Positions 1-13,338 of a stretch of 64,000 nt of DNA are shown here, piece by piece (position 1 is the stretch's first letter; the number at the start of each line of letters is the position of its first letter). The stretch is taken from the NCBI RefSeq assembly GCF_030035675.1, contig NC_084482.1, forward strand, positions 76,235,120 to 76,299,119, written 5' to 3'. The notes beneath the pieces are model-generated. The model was not told where the DNA came from. It ran no database searches and saw only the letters and a list, made by a program, of their open reading frames with translations. Source of the stretch: Rhineura floridana. Taxonomy: Eukaryota; Chordata; Lepidosauria; Squamata; Rhineuridae. Both the position numbers and the translations under genes were made by a program.

Positions 1-103
1 TTGGGGCTGCAGCAGGCTGAGGGCAGCTGCTCTTTGCACATGCAAGCCAACCCTTAAGGATCCCATTCTGGTGCTATGTGACACCTCCGTCATTTTCTTG
101 CAG

Positions 104-3100
104 GTCAGGCCATGGGAGTTGCTCAGCACCACGATGCAGTGAGTGGCACAGCAAAGCAGCACGTGACCAATGACTACGCCAAACAGTTGTCTATTGGCTG
201 GGATGCCTGTCAGGTGCGTGCCGAACCAACAAAGCGACCACCAAATGTGTCTCTCATGCAAATGCATTTGTGAGTGTAACTGAATGAAAAGGTCTCAGAC
301 AGCAGTCCTGGCTCTTCAGTCTTTCATCCTCCTCCAAGATTATTACTATGTTTTACCTAGATCTGTTTTTATTGCTCTGTATCCTGTTAGTTCTTTTTGT
401 GAAATGTATGAAGATGTTCTGACTTGGGACTTTGACCTTCACTGGAGTTCCCCTCACTATGTTTCTGCACCATCTGGTAGCTTTGTGACAGGACTTGGAA
501 ACTTACTGTTACCCTTTTCTCTGGCTTTGCAGATTGTGGTCAGCAATGCCCTTGCCAGTATTGTTGGAAGCAAAGAAAACTTCATCTATTGCACGTACCT
601 AAACATCAGTGTCTGCCCACTGACTGAAATTGCCCAAACTGTAAGAGACTATGTTTTGGTTTAATCCCACATCCCATTGGACGCTTGGAATCTGTAACCT
701 CCCAGTTTACCTCTAAGTGTTAAGGGCTGTGCTTTGGCATTGGGGAAGATCTTCCCTAGCCAGCTTCTCTCTGCAGTCATTCACGCCTTGCCTTCCCTTC
801 CCTAACATGTTGCTCTCTGCCCTTGCAGTTCATGGTGATTGTCTACAACCCTCTGGCACGCCCTGTGGACTGGAACATCCGGCTGCCAGTGAATGGAAGC
901 CATTACTCAGTTTCAGCTCCAGGTGGTCAGGCTGTTATGAATGAGGTAGGAAGCAAACAAACTCTGTTTCCCTTATAGCAGCAGGGACCATATCTGCATT
1001 GGGGGCTGCCCAGAAACTAAAGGTCTGGGGTGAATGGGGGGCCTAAGTGTTCACTGGAGATGGTACGCAATGTAAGACAACGCTCTTGCCAAAAAGTCAC
1101 AGTCCAGTCAACTGGGGCCTAATACTTCTTAAAATTTATTAAAATTAAACATTTGTTCTTGACCATTATCTCAGTGCCTCTGTACTCATTGGCCAAGAAA
1201 CTAATGTCCCATGTTGTGTGGGCTTTTATCACAACACTGAACTCCCTTGGGTGCTTGAAGAAAAGAATATCCTTGCTGTGGAATAATGAATTGTGCAAAT
1301 GATCTTTCCAGGTGATTCCTGTATCAAGTTTCACCCGTGCTGTGCGGCGTGATCGGGGTGATGCTGTCAATGAACTGGTATTCCAGGCATCTGCCCCACC
1401 ACTGGGCTACATCACCTATTCCATCTCCAGACTGCCTGGGAGGGACCCAGCACACTCCAAACTGCTGCAGAGGTTGCAGCATCAGCCTGGGACAGAGCAT
1501 CTTTCTTGGGCAATCCAGAATGAGGTATGAACTAATTTAACCCTAACCCTTTTCCTGACATTTGACTGTCTCTGCTTTCGTCTTCCTGGCCAGTTTCATG
1601 CTCCTTTCCTGCAAGGCACAAACCATTCCTTTAAAAAATGACTGAGAAACCAGAGAAGCAAAGATGAAGAGTATCCTGCTGAAGTCTCCCAATGGTTCTC
1701 TACAGTCTTAAGAGCTGGGTGACATGCTTAGATATTTCCACTGCTGCTCCCCATAAGACTGGCCACATATCTGAGGTTTTCTGTTGTCATCAAGCAGGAA
1801 GCAGGCGACAGACACAGTCACCTGCAGGACCAGCCAGTGCTGCAGCTGAAAGCTGTAGATGATGATGATGCACCCAGGAATTACTTGATGGCTACCCTCA
1901 CCCTAAAAGTATGGTTGAGCCCCTTTGAATACAAGTGTGTTTCACAGTATGTGAATCCCTACCTTGTGTTCCTTTGTCCCCAGCTGTCGTGGCTAGGGAG
2001 GCAGCAACACAAACGCGTGGCTTGAGACTACCCCTTCGACACTAATGGGGCCTTTCCAGACAACATAAATATTCACAAAATAGTGCCGCTGGCAGCTTGT
2101 GTACCAGTCCTCTCTAGAGATTTCACAGGCTCAGGGCCAGTTCCAGATTTGGGGTAGGGGGCAGGGAAAGATGCCTTGGGTGGGCTTCCTCCCTGAGTTG
2201 GTCCATCTCATTCTTGCTGTTATCACCACTGCCCGTTCACTTGCCCTGTCTTTTGGGCAAGACCAGTGGAGGATACTGCTCCATTGCCCCACTCTGCCAC
2301 TGCTGACTCATTGAGATGGAGCAAGTGGAGAGGCAGCAACACTGAGAAGAAGGTGGTGGGGGAGCAGCAGCAGCAGCAGCAGCAACGGGCAGTGATGGCC
2401 ACCAACTTGGATGGTTTTAAAAGAAGATTAGACAAATTCATGGAGGAGAAGGATCTTAGTGGCTACTAAACATGACGGCTATTTTCTACCTCCACTGTCA
2501 GAGGCAGTTGCTGGAAATCACAGGAGGACAGAGTGCTATTTCAGCTTCCCACAAACATCTGGTTGGCCACTGTGAGAACAGGATGCTGGACTGGATGGGC
2601 CATTAGGCAGAGAGCTCCAGGGTTAGCAGTGGGGTCCCTGCTGGAGTGTGCGCCTTGGCAAGTGCCCAGCAATGTCTGTCCCTGATGCTGGGTCTGCACA
2701 AGTACTATCTAATAGGTGGAATGGAACAAACCAAAACAAAGGGGAAGCCTCAATATCATGCCTTTGGTTAAAGCAGACTTGGTGATACAATCTGCATCTG
2801 GCTCCCCCGTTTCGCAAAGCGTGCCTTGTGTCATGATGTTCGATAGTTCCTCCCTCCCCTGCCGTTGGCAATCGGTGATGGCAGGGGGTGGCTGGGAAGT
2901 GCAAAATGTTGTGACATCATGACACAGTGCAAGTTCTGTTGAACATTATAGAGAGAGGGAACCTGGAAGCACAGTGGTAGCCACATGTTACCTGTACATC
3001 TCATTGGCCTGTGGAAAAAAATAACACCAGAATTGTACACCTGAGATGCGCTGGATTTTTTTCCAATGAATTGTTTTCTCACAGCTACTTGTTTCTGCTC

Positions 3101-6100
3101 CCCCCAAATATCCAGCAAGTGCCCATGACATTTGTGTAATTGCATGCTCCAGCACTCCAAATTGCAATGACTTCACTCACTTACAGAGGGCAATTTGCAT
3201 TTCCCAAGAGACAAAATCCAATAATTTGAACCGTAGGGGAATGAAAAACGCTACCTTAAGAAAAGATTTTCCATTTTCTTTTCCCAAATGTTAGCTTTGG
3301 AGTAAACATTTAACCAAACTATTTTGTATTTACTGTACCGTGGATTCTGGGACAAACAATGGGTTTAATCTTCTGGGAAGACAGGTTTGGATTACACATT
3401 TCTTAACTCTGACCAGTTTAGGCACAAAACAAACTGTCTTGGGAGGTTATCTTACCTGGAGGCATTTAGGAAAGCTACCAAAAAGTGATCTGTGAGAGGG
3501 AGGTCCTTTGTTTATGTCTTCAGTAGAATGAGATGACCATACAATATATTTTATCCTACTTTTAAAATCGTGTGTGGATCTGTATTCTGAGGTATTCAAG
3601 AGGCAGCTGGACAGCCACCTGTCGGGTATGCTTTAACTTGGATTCCTGCATTGAGCAGGGGATTGGACAATGGTCTAATAGGCCCCTTCCAACTCTATGA
3701 TTCTATTATTCTAACCTCTCTTTTCTTTCTACACTTCCTGACATCCAAACTAAGAATCTAGTAAACTTTTCCTAATTGTATCTCCTATGCAACAGTCTCT
3801 TTCCTTCTTCCTTCCGCAGCATCTACGAGTTCTGTTTGACTCTAGAACAGGACTCCTGAAGGAAATACAGAGCCTGGACAAGAACATCTCCTTACCAGTA
3901 TCTCAGAACTTTTTCTGGTGAGTTATTTTCTGCTTTGAGATGGAGGAATATCAGAAGTGCGGAGGGGAGTTCTCTGTACCTAGATCCCACCCACCCAACT
4001 GTGAATGGGGCTTGCATAACCCTGCCAGGGTTATGTATGAAGGACACACTGGCTGTTTCTATCCTTTTCTGTTGGAATGTGGAGTTGCTTGGGCTGACTG
4101 GCTATAGGTCGTGGGAATATCTAGCATCATAATGTCTATCTGTTGGTTGAATTCTCCAGGTACAATGCCAGCATTGGGAATCTGGACAGTTCCCAGGCCT
4201 CCGGAGCCTATATTTTCCGTCCCAACAACTTTGAGCCCTTCCCCATTGCCCAGGGAGCCAAGCTGTACCATGTGAAGGTAGGAAAAGAAGGGGTTGCTGA
4301 GGACGGCACAAACACTGGTTGAGGGACAAACGTGAGTGCAGAAGGCACAGCAGCTTGGCCAGGGAACTGATCCCAAGCTCTTCTGGGCCTTTGGTGACTC
4401 AGCCACTCATTAGAAGGGTGGTGGCCATGTCTGAGCAGGCAGGCTGTGTGCTCTGCACCCTAAAATACACATTCCATAAGCAGCAACAAAGTCCACAACC
4501 AGACCATGCTCAATGTCTTTTATGGCTTTGCAGGGAAATGTTGCACCATTTTGGCTGTAAAAATAGCATTGCCTTGTTGAGGAATGTTTAAAAAGTGTTT
4601 TGGCTTGGCGTGAAGAGAAGGGAGAAGGATAGAAGGGCTGATGTTGAGAGGGGTGAAGAGGTGTGCAGTTGTTGTTAGGGATATAGGAGGGGTTATAAGG
4701 GAGGGATTCCAGGATCCCATGGCTCTCAGCCCTGCTTCCATGGGATGGTGTTTTGTGGTAGAGATTGCTCTGGAGTCTGGGTGCTTTACCCCCTGCAAGC
4801 ATGGGCTTTTTGTGTAATTGTGCAGCATGTACTGGTTCTGTGTCAAGGGCTATGGTGGCAGAATTGCAGTCATGAGAACCTAGTGGTAAAAATGCTCCCA
4901 CCCCCTCAGCTTTCCACTGATGGCTCTTGTGTGAGTGTGGAAGGAGGATTCTGTTGCCAATCCTCAAGAGCAGAAGCATCTAACATACCTATATCTGTCT
5001 AGCTCAAGGGTGACTAATCTTTGCCAGGCCGAGGGCTGTGTTGACCTTTGGTCAACCCTCAGGGGGGGCTGAAGTATAAAAGCGGGCATGGCAAAATCTG
5101 TAGTGCTCAAGGCTGCCTTCCCAAAGACTTTCCCATAAGCTAGTCCGTACACTATTTAAAATCATTTTATCGTTTGCTTATTCATTATTCAATTCAGTTT
5201 TAAAAACCACCTCATTATAAAAAGGCCACATTTTGCGAGTGGGGAGATGTGATGCAGTGATGTCAAAAGTTTTTGTGACAACAGGGGAGCTGCAGGCGCT
5301 GTGAGTTCGTTTGGAAAAAATTCATGGACAAACGGCGGAGGTGGTAGCAAGCCACAAACTTTTTGGCATCACAATGGGAGAGCTAGTGGAGCAGTCAATA
5401 AAATGTATTTTATCGTATTAAATAACAAATTTGGGGGAGGGTCCTGGGGGGCCACATGCTTCTGGGAAGCTGACGGTTAGCCCCCTGATTTGTAATAGCA
5501 TTTCTTCTGGCTAAGTGATTTCAAGCCTCTTGTTTTCCACTAAGGTTTCACATACATGTGTGGCTATAGAGTGCCCGGGAGTATTTTGCTTGAGGCTCTT
5601 GCCCCAAAGCTAAATTCTGCAGTCTCCTTAATTTGCACCTCCTTCTCTTGTGCACCTGCATATCCCCCAACCACATTTGATTGATTTAGAGGGGGCTGCA
5701 TATTGATGGCAGGCAAAGATAAAATCAGTGCATGTTTCTGTCTGGCAGACCCAGGTGGTAGAGGAGCTGTACCAGAACTTCTCTGATTGGTGCTCTCAGG
5801 TGGTGCGACTTTATGCTGGACAGCCGTATGTTGAGCTGGAGTGGACGGTAGGACCCATTCCTATCAGGTGAGCTTTGGAAGCCCTGGGTGGGTGGGTGCC
5901 CTCCCGCTGTCTCCAGAACACACCTCTGACCTCTTTTGGGTTCTCCCACAGAGATGGTCTCGGCAAGGAGGTCATCAGCCGCTTTGAAACAAACCTGCAG
6001 ACTGCTGGGCGTTTCTACACAGACTCCAATGGGCGTGAGATCCTGGAGAGAAGGTACTGACAGGAGGAGCAGGCTGAATGAAGCTTTTCTGTCTCTGAAT

Positions 6101-9100
6101 GGCCTTCTGTGGCCTGGACGGGAGCAGAGCGTACGAAGAGCGGAAGAGCTGCTGTAGGGCTGTGGTTTAGAGCATAGGGTGTGAGCCCTTCTCCACCTGC
6201 ACTCCTCATCCCCTCCCCTTCAATGGAGGACAATATTGGCTTACTGTTAACACATTGTAAGAATTCCCAAGACAACATATGTTCACTTAAGACAAATTGT
6301 CTAATAAATACTAAATAGCTGTTGCTGCTTCTGTCATCACTACCTCTGGGTCCATTTTGCTCTGCCTCTGCCCTTCTGTGTTTTATGTTCCCCCCCCCCT
6401 TTCACAATATCTGGCCAGGTATGCCTCGGTTTCTCTCAGGCTGAGGAAAGGCAGGAAGCTGACGTGCCCCCTTTCCCTCTCTTTGCTTACCCTGTGATAG
6501 GCGTAATTACAGGGCCACGTGGAACCTGAGCCAGACTGAGCCCGTGGCCGGCAACTACTATCCTGTGAACAGCCGCGTCTACATCAAGGTAATGGCACCC
6601 CTTGCAAACTGACAGGCTTGGCTGCTCTTGGGAGGCTCACCTGTAGGATGACCAACCTTGACAAGAATAACTGTGGGAAAGGTCGGGACGGGTGCTGCTT
6701 TCCCCCTGCAGTGTAGGCGAAGGCAAAGGCTGAGAAGGGGGGCTGTGGGTTGCATTCAAGTGTGGTGGGAATAGGGGTGGTACGTGAGAGCCTGACTTGT
6801 ACTTCTGCAGCATCCACTGAGTGCTGAGGTGGGAGACTGTCTTTGCATACATACATGTACAGCTCTATCCTTCTGCTTTCTCTCTTAATTGTTCCAGGAC
6901 CAGAAAGTCCAGCTAACGGTTCTCACAGACCGCTCACAGGGAGGCAGCAGTGTGTTTGATGGCTCTCTTGAGCTCATGGTGAGCACAGCAGGGCTTCTGA
7001 GTAGCAAAAGGAACCCTTTTTTCCTGTAGTTGTCTCAGTGTCGGGCCCAGGAAGAGAAGGAACCACAGTCAAGTGAATGGAGGCGTAGCGGGTTGGAAGG
7101 CTGTGGGCAACCAGTGAGGTTGGAACTCCACAATCAGCAGTAACTATCCCTTAAATCAATCAGGGCTGGGGAACCTTTTTCAGACTGGAGTCTGCATTCC
7201 CTTCTGGGCAGCCTTCTGAGGGCTGTGTGACAGTGCTGGGCAGTACCAGAGGCAAAAGTGGAGAGAGCACTGAATGTAAATTTTACCTTTTAATACTAGG
7301 CTAGTTTCTACGTACATTCACACATTCATTTCTATCTTCCATTCAGACAAGCATGAGGCATTATCAGAGTTGAAGGATGCGTTCCAGCCAAGCAAAAACA
7401 CCAGGGCTGTGAAGCAGGGCCAGTGAAGGGCGTGGGGGGATAGCGAGTGTGGTTTTGGAAGAGTTCCAAGGGCCAGAAAGAGAGAACTGGAGGGTTCCAT
7501 CCAGCCCCCAGGCCTGAGGTTCCCTACCTCACCTTAAATAGCAGCAAGACCAAGGCTTGCTTATTGGGGGAAGGTGTTGTCTCTATCTCAGGAATCTCAT
7601 TCTTCAGCATTCTAAAGAGGCAAATCTACTTTGCAGCACCAGGCACTGTAAGCTGTGACAAACTGACAAGCCTGTCCTGCAGTCCTGATCCTGACTTCCA
7701 TCCCTTCTCTTTTCTTCCTGGCTTTTAGGTACATCGGCGGCTGCTGCGGGATGATAGTCGGGGTGTAGGAGAGCCTCTACTGGAACCTGGCGATTACCAC
7801 GATGGCCTAGTGGTGCGGGGTCGCCACCTCATCCTCTTAGACACAGCAGAGTCATCAGCTGAGCAACACCGACTATGGGCCCAGCAAGAGTTTATGGCGC
7901 CACAGCTGGTGCTGGCACCTGGTGGGGGGCCTCCATACCAGCCTGGCCAGGACAACCTGAAGGAGGTGAGGGAAGGGTAGGAAAAACAATATATTCAGCT
8001 GGCTAGTTGTGCTCACTCAAGCCTTATTTTGGGGGGGGGGAGGGGCTGTAGCTCTGTGGCTGCGCATGCATAAAGTCCCACCTTCCATTAAAGCTGGGAA
8101 ATGCCTCCGACAGAAACTTTGGAAAGCTGCTGTCATTCAGAGTACATGGTAGTGAGCTAGACAACCAATGGCCTGAGACTCTGATATAAGGCAGCTTCCT
8201 ATATTCCTGTACCCCCTGGGCCCAGAGTATCATGGGCAACACATTTCTCTGCATAAAGCAAATCCCATCCATTAGTCTATTTCAGTCCTAGTCAGCAGCG
8301 CTTTTTTATGAAGTGATGTGATACAAGGCCTTCCTACAAAAGGAACAGTTCTGTTGAGGAGGATGTTATAATTTTAGAATGTGCTTCTTATTCTTGGGCC
8401 AATTATCCTTTTCTGACTTTTGTAACTTCTGCATCTGTGTGCATGGTGTGTGACATTTTTCTTAATTTTATTGCTTTTAAAAATATTTTAAGCCAACTTG
8501 TCAAACTGGCAGATCAGTGAATTAAAAATTAACCTCCATTCGAATCTGGTGGTATCTTGATATTATGATGCTTGTGTGACTAACTGACTCTTTTTCCTCC
8601 CCAAATTCCAGTTCTCTGCTCTCCACCATGCCCTCCCTTCCAATATCCACTTGCTCACATTGGCCCAATGGGAACCTGACTCCATTCTCATCCGTCTAGA
8701 GCACCAATTTGAACGTGGAGAGAGTGTCAATGGCTCCATGCCTGCTGTTGTTAACTTGCTGGTAGGTCTCTTTTGCAATACTGTTGAAAGTGGGAGGAAT
8801 AAATAGTTTTTGGGCTTGTTCGGTAGAGAACAAGTTGCCTAAGTGAGGAATACTAAGCTTTCATGGAAAAAGGACAAATGGTATGGCATTATACTTACTA
8901 TTTTGTATAGTGCTTTCCCTAAGTCTGCTGCAGTTATTTGTTTCTCTTTAAAAGCAAACATAGGAGGTACACCAGCATTTATTATCCCTGATTCGCAGAT
9001 AAGAGACTGAAGCTGATAGTGAGTGGCTTACCCAAGACTTTCTAGTGAATTTCATGGCTGAGCTGAGATTTGAACCAGAGGTTTCTGAGCCTAAATTTCA

Positions 9101-10966
9101 TTTTCTTCAACGCTATACTAGCTCAGCAAGAGCTTACTCTATTCATAGTAGAATATTGAAGACACAGAGAAGAGAATACTAGTGCTTGAGTTGGTATTGG
9201 TTGAGCCAGAGTTGACGAACTCTACTCTATTTGGTGAGTTGCATCTTCCAAAAACACAGAAAAAGTAGGGAGAGCCTCCAAAAGAATGACCTTAAGAAGT
9301 TTAGCACTGGGATACAAACCTCAGCTAAATGGCTCTAAATGAAATCTCAAAGTTTTCACCATTCCTCTCCTGTGGCTTTCCTCTCCACGTGCTAGAACTT
9401 GTTCTCATCTTTCAACATCATCGCTGTGCAAGAGATGAACTTGGCTGCTAACCAGAAGCGGGAGGACATGAGCAGACTGGTCTGGCAGCCAGCAGAAGGT
9501 GAGTTTTCAATTGGGAATAAGACCCATCACGTCTGTCTTCACAGTGCCCATATCCATTGTTGTAAGACAAGGGTCGGTAACAGGATGCCTTCCAGCTACA
9601 GTGGACCACAACTGCCATCATTCCTGACCAATAGCCCTGCTGCCTGGGGTTGGTGGGAGTTAATCCAAAATATATGGAGGGCACATTGGATACTCTCGCT
9701 GTAAGAGGAAGATGGTCAACAGAAGCAACAAAAAAATCAGTGGGTGATAATCAATGTTAGTCATACTGGGAGTAGACCCACTGAAATCAATAGGCAGACA
9801 AGAATCCCTTCTTGTCTGTAGTCTTGTATCCATGCATAGGCTCTGTGCTCAGTAGGGCTGGATTCGGCCCATGTTCTGCTCCACTTGTGCTCTGTCTGGC
9901 TCCCCTGGTGTAAACCCAGGTGACATGCTGAAAGTATCTCAAAGAGCCTATTGCTAATGTGGTCGATAAACAGACAAATCAATAATTCCCTGAATGGCTC
10001 ATATAGAGGCCATGACTCACAGAATCTGTTTAAGACCACATTTACTGTGGAGGTAGAGTGTTGGCGACTAATGTTATCAGTTTAAAAGAGGGAAGAGCCT
10101 TTCATGATATTCTGCCTAAGATAGAGGTGCCCGATCTTGTATAATCCTTCTCCCCACCCCTCTGTGAGATTTAGGAATCTGCCTTGTATTCGGTCGGACC
10201 ATTATTCCATCTACATCAATATTGTCTACATTGACAATCAGTGGCTGTCTAGGGTTTTAGACAGGGGTCCTTTCCAACCCTAGCTGGAGGTGCTGGTGAT
10301 TGAACCTGGGACCTTGTGTATGCAAAGCAGTTGCTCTGCCACTGAGCTGTGGCCCCTCCCCCTTAGAGTAATGAGTTGTTTGTTCTATCTTGTCCTCCTG
10401 TGATCTATGTGAGCATATGAAAGTACTAGATGAGTCAGAAGGTGTAGGCCCTGACTAGCACTGGTTCTGTAGCAGGGATATTTCCTGGACCTGCTGCTTG
10501 GTGTTCTTCTAAGGCCCAGCAACCATCTGCATGTTAAGTATAAGTTTAAGACTAAGCCCTTGGATGCTGAGTTCCAAAAGCAGGAGTGAGGGCTTTGAAG
10601 CCACAGAACCATGTATGTAAACCAAAAGCAATTACCATGATTAGCCTACTAGTGTCTTATGCCACTGTAAATATTTGCATAGTTGTTATAGCATAAACTT
10701 TTCTGGAGTAGAATCTACTTCATTAGATGCATAGTTAATCCCATTCTGTCACAACAGCTAACTAATCTTTTGTTCCTTCCCAATCTGACTCTTGGTGAGA
10801 TGGGAATAATGTTCTACTATTGCTCTTCCCTAAACTCCTATCTCCAGGAGCAGCAAGACAACGTTCAGGCAGTAGCCTGGACCCAGCACACATCACGCTA
10901 CAGCCCATGGAGATCCGGACCTTCCTGGCTCACATTCAGCACAAAAGGCCCAGGCGAGAGGGCTGA
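104..10966 (+). CDS. MAN2B1: MAN2B1, lysosomal alpha-mannosidase, 3' 14 exons
   Basis: This glycoside hydrolase family 38 enzyme trims alpha-linked mannose from N-glycan fragments in the lysosome. I joined exons 104-213, 533-640, 829-945, 1312-1524, 3820-3917, 4160-4277, 5749-5867, 5952-6053, 6501-6588, 6898-6978, 7729-7965, 8612-8761, 9396-9498 and 10848-10966. All have AG/GT borders and phases agree at every junction, giving 586 residues without an internal stop and TGA at 10964. They match, from my memory of the human 1011-residue protein, about residue 436 to the C-terminus. The first exon carries HHDAVSGT, which includes a zinc-binding histidine. Later landmarks are [36 protein letters not shown] and PMEIRTFLA. 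The signal peptide and the nucleophile half lie before position 1. The final residues (HKRPRREG) differ from the human tail. Family identity is very secure; borders are read by eye. Confidence 0.96.
2363..2384 (+). repeat. Short CAG/AGC microsatellite in MAN2B1 intron
   Basis: About seven uninterrupted AGC units precede the CR1-like segment. They lie in the intron between exons 1312-1524 and 3820-3917, so they are not translated. Confidence 0.9.
2399..2615 (+). mobile_element. CR1-like LINE 3' end
   Basis: The segment carries wording common to CR1-type 3' ends in squamates: a frame resembling [18 protein letters not shown], followed by non-coding sequence ending in ACTGGATGGGCCATTAGGC. It is 5' truncated and intronic in MAN2B1. 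Confidence 0.7.
3585..3715 (+). mobile_element. CR1 LINE 3' end
   Basis: The fragment ends with CCCCTTCCAACTCTATGAT followed by a short TTCTATTATTCT repeat. This is the hallmark 3' terminus of amniote CR1 elements. Confidence 0.85.
5003..5488. mobile_element. hAT-like non-autonomous DNA transposon
   Basis: The left end CAAGGGTGACTAATCTTTG and the reverse complement of the right end (starting CAGGGGGCTAACC) are imperfect inverted repeats. They enclose AT-rich filler with no open frame. No matching target-site duplication was found, so the limits are approximate. Confidence 0.45.
7163..7300. mobile_element. hAT-like MITE fragment
   Basis: It begins AGGGCTGGGGAACCTTTTTC, the common terminus of a vertebrate hAT-like short element, and continues with a GGCAGCC...GGGCTGTG inverted motif. 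The right end is unclear. Confidence 0.4.
8040..8215 (+). mobile_element. Sauria-type tRNA-derived SINE
   Basis: It has a tRNA-like head (GGGGCTGTAGCTCTGTGGC) and the typical 3' part with GATATAAGGCAGCTTCCTAT. It is intronic in MAN2B1. The head is diverged and a homopolymer G run precedes it. Confidence 0.75.
8960..9115 (-). mobile_element. MIR-like SINE
   Basis: Read on the minus strand it has a tRNA-like B box region followed by the CORE-type segment. The plus strand shows CGCAGATAAGAGACTGAAG and GGCTTACCCAAGACTTTCTA, matching the MIR core in reverse. Confidence 0.55.
9565..9700. mobile_element. hAT-like palindromic MITE, diverged
   Basis: The central words ACCACAACTGCCATCATTCC and GGTTGGTGGGAGTTAA are the two arms of the short palindromic elements common in this window. 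The ends are worn. Confidence 0.45.
10150..10362 (-). mobile_element. Sauria-type tRNA-derived SINE
   Basis: The minus strand reads GGGGCCACAGCTCAGTGGCA at its head with a clear A box, then CAGGTTCAATC as B box, and ends in CAAGGCAGATTCCT. It is a nearly complete copy inside the last MAN2B1 intron. Confidence 0.85.
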
Positions 10967-11292
10967 AGCAAAGGAATTAATATTTAACCGATTATTCCAG
11001 CAATGGCAGGACACTGGAGCTTTCTCTGCAGGGCCTTTTCGCTGTGGATGAAGTGATTCCTTTCTGAGCCAAGATACTCTCATGCCTTGTGGAGAGAGGA
11101 TTCTTTTAGGCTGCTTAAAGCCTCTAATTAAGGGTTCTGTGAACTTCTGTAATGCTTCTTTTGGTGAATAATGGATCACTGTAAAATGCCCTTTTACTCT
11201 TCTTTAATCACACCAAAAAACAAACATTGTGACCATTTTCAGGGGAGGGGGTGGAGTACTTGGGCTACCAGAATTACAGTCATTATCTTTTC

Positions 11293-11298
11293 AATAAA
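11293..11298 (+). terminator. MAN2B1: MAN2B1 poly(A) signal
   Basis: AATAAA lies 327 bases after the MAN2B1 stop codon, the first good hexamer downstream. Cleavage would be expected about 10-30 bases later. The stretch 10967-11315 is therefore read as the 3' UTR. Confidence 0.7.
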
Positions 11299-11319
11299 CT
11301 GCTTCTTAAAAACACGCTG

Positions 11320-12920
11320 CAACCATTCTGCTTCTGTTACAATTCAGTATCTAGCATGAAGCAATAGGAAGAACACAGTATTTTAATTATCTATTATTAC
11401 AGGTAAGTAGGATAGGCACTTAAAGTGAACCACCTCAGAACCTCACTCCTGCCCTCCAGTTTTACGCTATTGCCCAGATAAAGTGTGAATTGTCAGCAGG
11501 TAGGAAATTAAGGCAACACATGGAGGAAGCTGCAGAGTCGGGGTGGGGAATCTTACATTTGCTTACCAAACTGGACCACTTCACTGTTGTCAGGTCTAAT
11601 TCAGATTAGTGTCCTACTCAACATTTATCATGTTGGTCCAAGTCAAATTTTCATCTAGAGATTTACATGGGAGCCTCTTGACATAATTTTTGAAAATTGA
11701 TGTCGGGTTGACTCAAATAAGTTCCCCATGGAGAATTGAAAGTCTATACTAGTGATAGGCTATTTTTGGAAAATTGGGCAGAGAAAAGTAAGGAGCACTA
11801 ACAGTATAGGGGGATGATATTTTAGTGGTGGCTTGTCAAGGTAGCCTCCTTACAGCCTAAAAACCACCCCCTATCCTGTTGTCTACTTTCATGACTCCTG
11901 CAGCAGTACTACTTAAAAAAGAGGTGAGCGACTAGGGTTTGAGGGTATCTTGACTAATAGTTAAGGGCATTCCTACTATTGGCATTTGAACTCAATAGGA
12001 CTCACTTCTGTGTAAGAATGTAACAGGCTTACTGCCTAAGTTACAAAGTTTTATACTTCATAGTACCATAAATCAAAACTGTGTTTACACAAAGCATATG
12101 CTTTTATCCTTGCCGATTATTGCACATGCCATCTGTGAGAGGCCTGTGGGGTTAAACAGGGTAACGGAGGAGGAAGCAGGATTTTCTAATACTAGTTTGG
12201 AGAACCTAGCCTTGTGCTCATTTAGAATGGAAAAATGTAACAGTTACTGGTGAAGCAGCACGAGAATAATCTTAAAATATCTTCTAAGGGGAAGTGGAGC
12301 AGATTAGCAACAGGGACAATCTGCTCTTTCCCTTACAGCATTTGAAGTTCATCCTTGCCTTTCCTCAGGTTCATGGGTAGGTTCATGATAGCTGATCTAT
12401 ATTTGGGCAACTTATATGTGGTCTGGTGGATAACCTAAAACAAACCAAGCAGCCATCAAAGGATTAACACTATTATTTAATGGCAGGCACATTAAATGGA
12501 CAGTCATTTGAAAATAAAGGCTCTCTGTTTACTGCAAAAATAAAAACCAAGATGAAGCAGATCCTCGGGACTGTTTCTGGTCAAGGTGCTGCCGTGGTGT
12601 TTTCCTCTGTCTCTCCTTCCATCTCATGAGAGTAGCGGCATTTGTCCCCTAGCGAACAATTGCCCTGTGAGGAAAAATAGCATTCAGCAGTACATCATAA
12701 CTAAGGTGTTCAAGTCCTTGCACTCAGTTTGGATTGTGGTGCTCAAGCAGTTGGCCAAAAGAGAAATTGGCTGCTTAGCCTAAGGAGTCTAGCTAGTCTG
12801 GGAACTGAACCCAATGCTACATCTCTGGTTGTATTTGCCTTCCTATTAGTTTTATACACAGGTCCAACATACCAAGTCCTCCAGGGATCGTTAACAGCCC
12901 ACTTGCAGCCTCAAGCGTCA
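11320..12920. other. Intergenic unique sequence between MAN2B1 and the LINE
   Basis: I see no exon, RNA gene or clear repeat in this 1.6 kb between the converging genes. Short phrases near 11990 resemble the dispersed motif that ends in CCCACTGAACTCAAT elsewhere in the window. Confidence 0.5.
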
Positions 12921-12921
12921 A

Positions 12922-13338
12922 GGTGTTGGTTTTGACCTTTAAATCCCAATACGGTTTCGGCCCAGTCTATCTAAAGGAGTGCCTTCAGCATCATCAGCTA
13001 TGCCGCCCAACAAGATCAGCCTCAAAAGACCTTCTCTCCATCCCATCAGTTAAAACAGCCAAACTGGTGAGGACTAGAGAGAGGGCTTTTTCAGTTGTGG
13101 CCCCCACCCTGTGGAACTCCCTCCCAAATGATCTCTGCCATGCCCCTTCCGTGATGAGTTTCCGCCAGGCCTTGAAGACCTGGCTCTTCAGGCAGGCTTT
13201 TGGGGTGGGTTAGATTTTATCTTCATTGTTCTTAGATTTTTAATGTCTAGGTATTGTATGCCTATTTTGTACGTCGCCCAGAGTGGCTGGACAGCCAGCC
13301 AGATGGATGACTAATAAATTCAATAAATAAATAAATCA
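12922..13338 (+). mobile_element. CR1/L2-like LINE 3' fragment (family B)
   Basis: A frame reading VLTFKSQYGFGPVYLKE ... SVVAPTLWNSLPNDLC ... LKTWLFRQAFGVG is the C-terminal end of the LINE reverse-transcriptase protein. It is followed by CGCCCAGAGTGGCTGGACAG and an AATAAATA tail. The copy is 5' truncated. The element at 56231-57183 is the same family. Confidence 0.88.

Noticed and set aside
284-664. 126-codon plus-strand frame in MAN2B1
   Set aside because: It is mostly intron sequence running into the exon 533-640; the splice sites and homology support only the exon part.
4410-4979. 189-codon minus-strand frame antisense to MAN2B1 intron
   Set aside because: Low-information composition, no recognisable domain and no splice support; likely chance.
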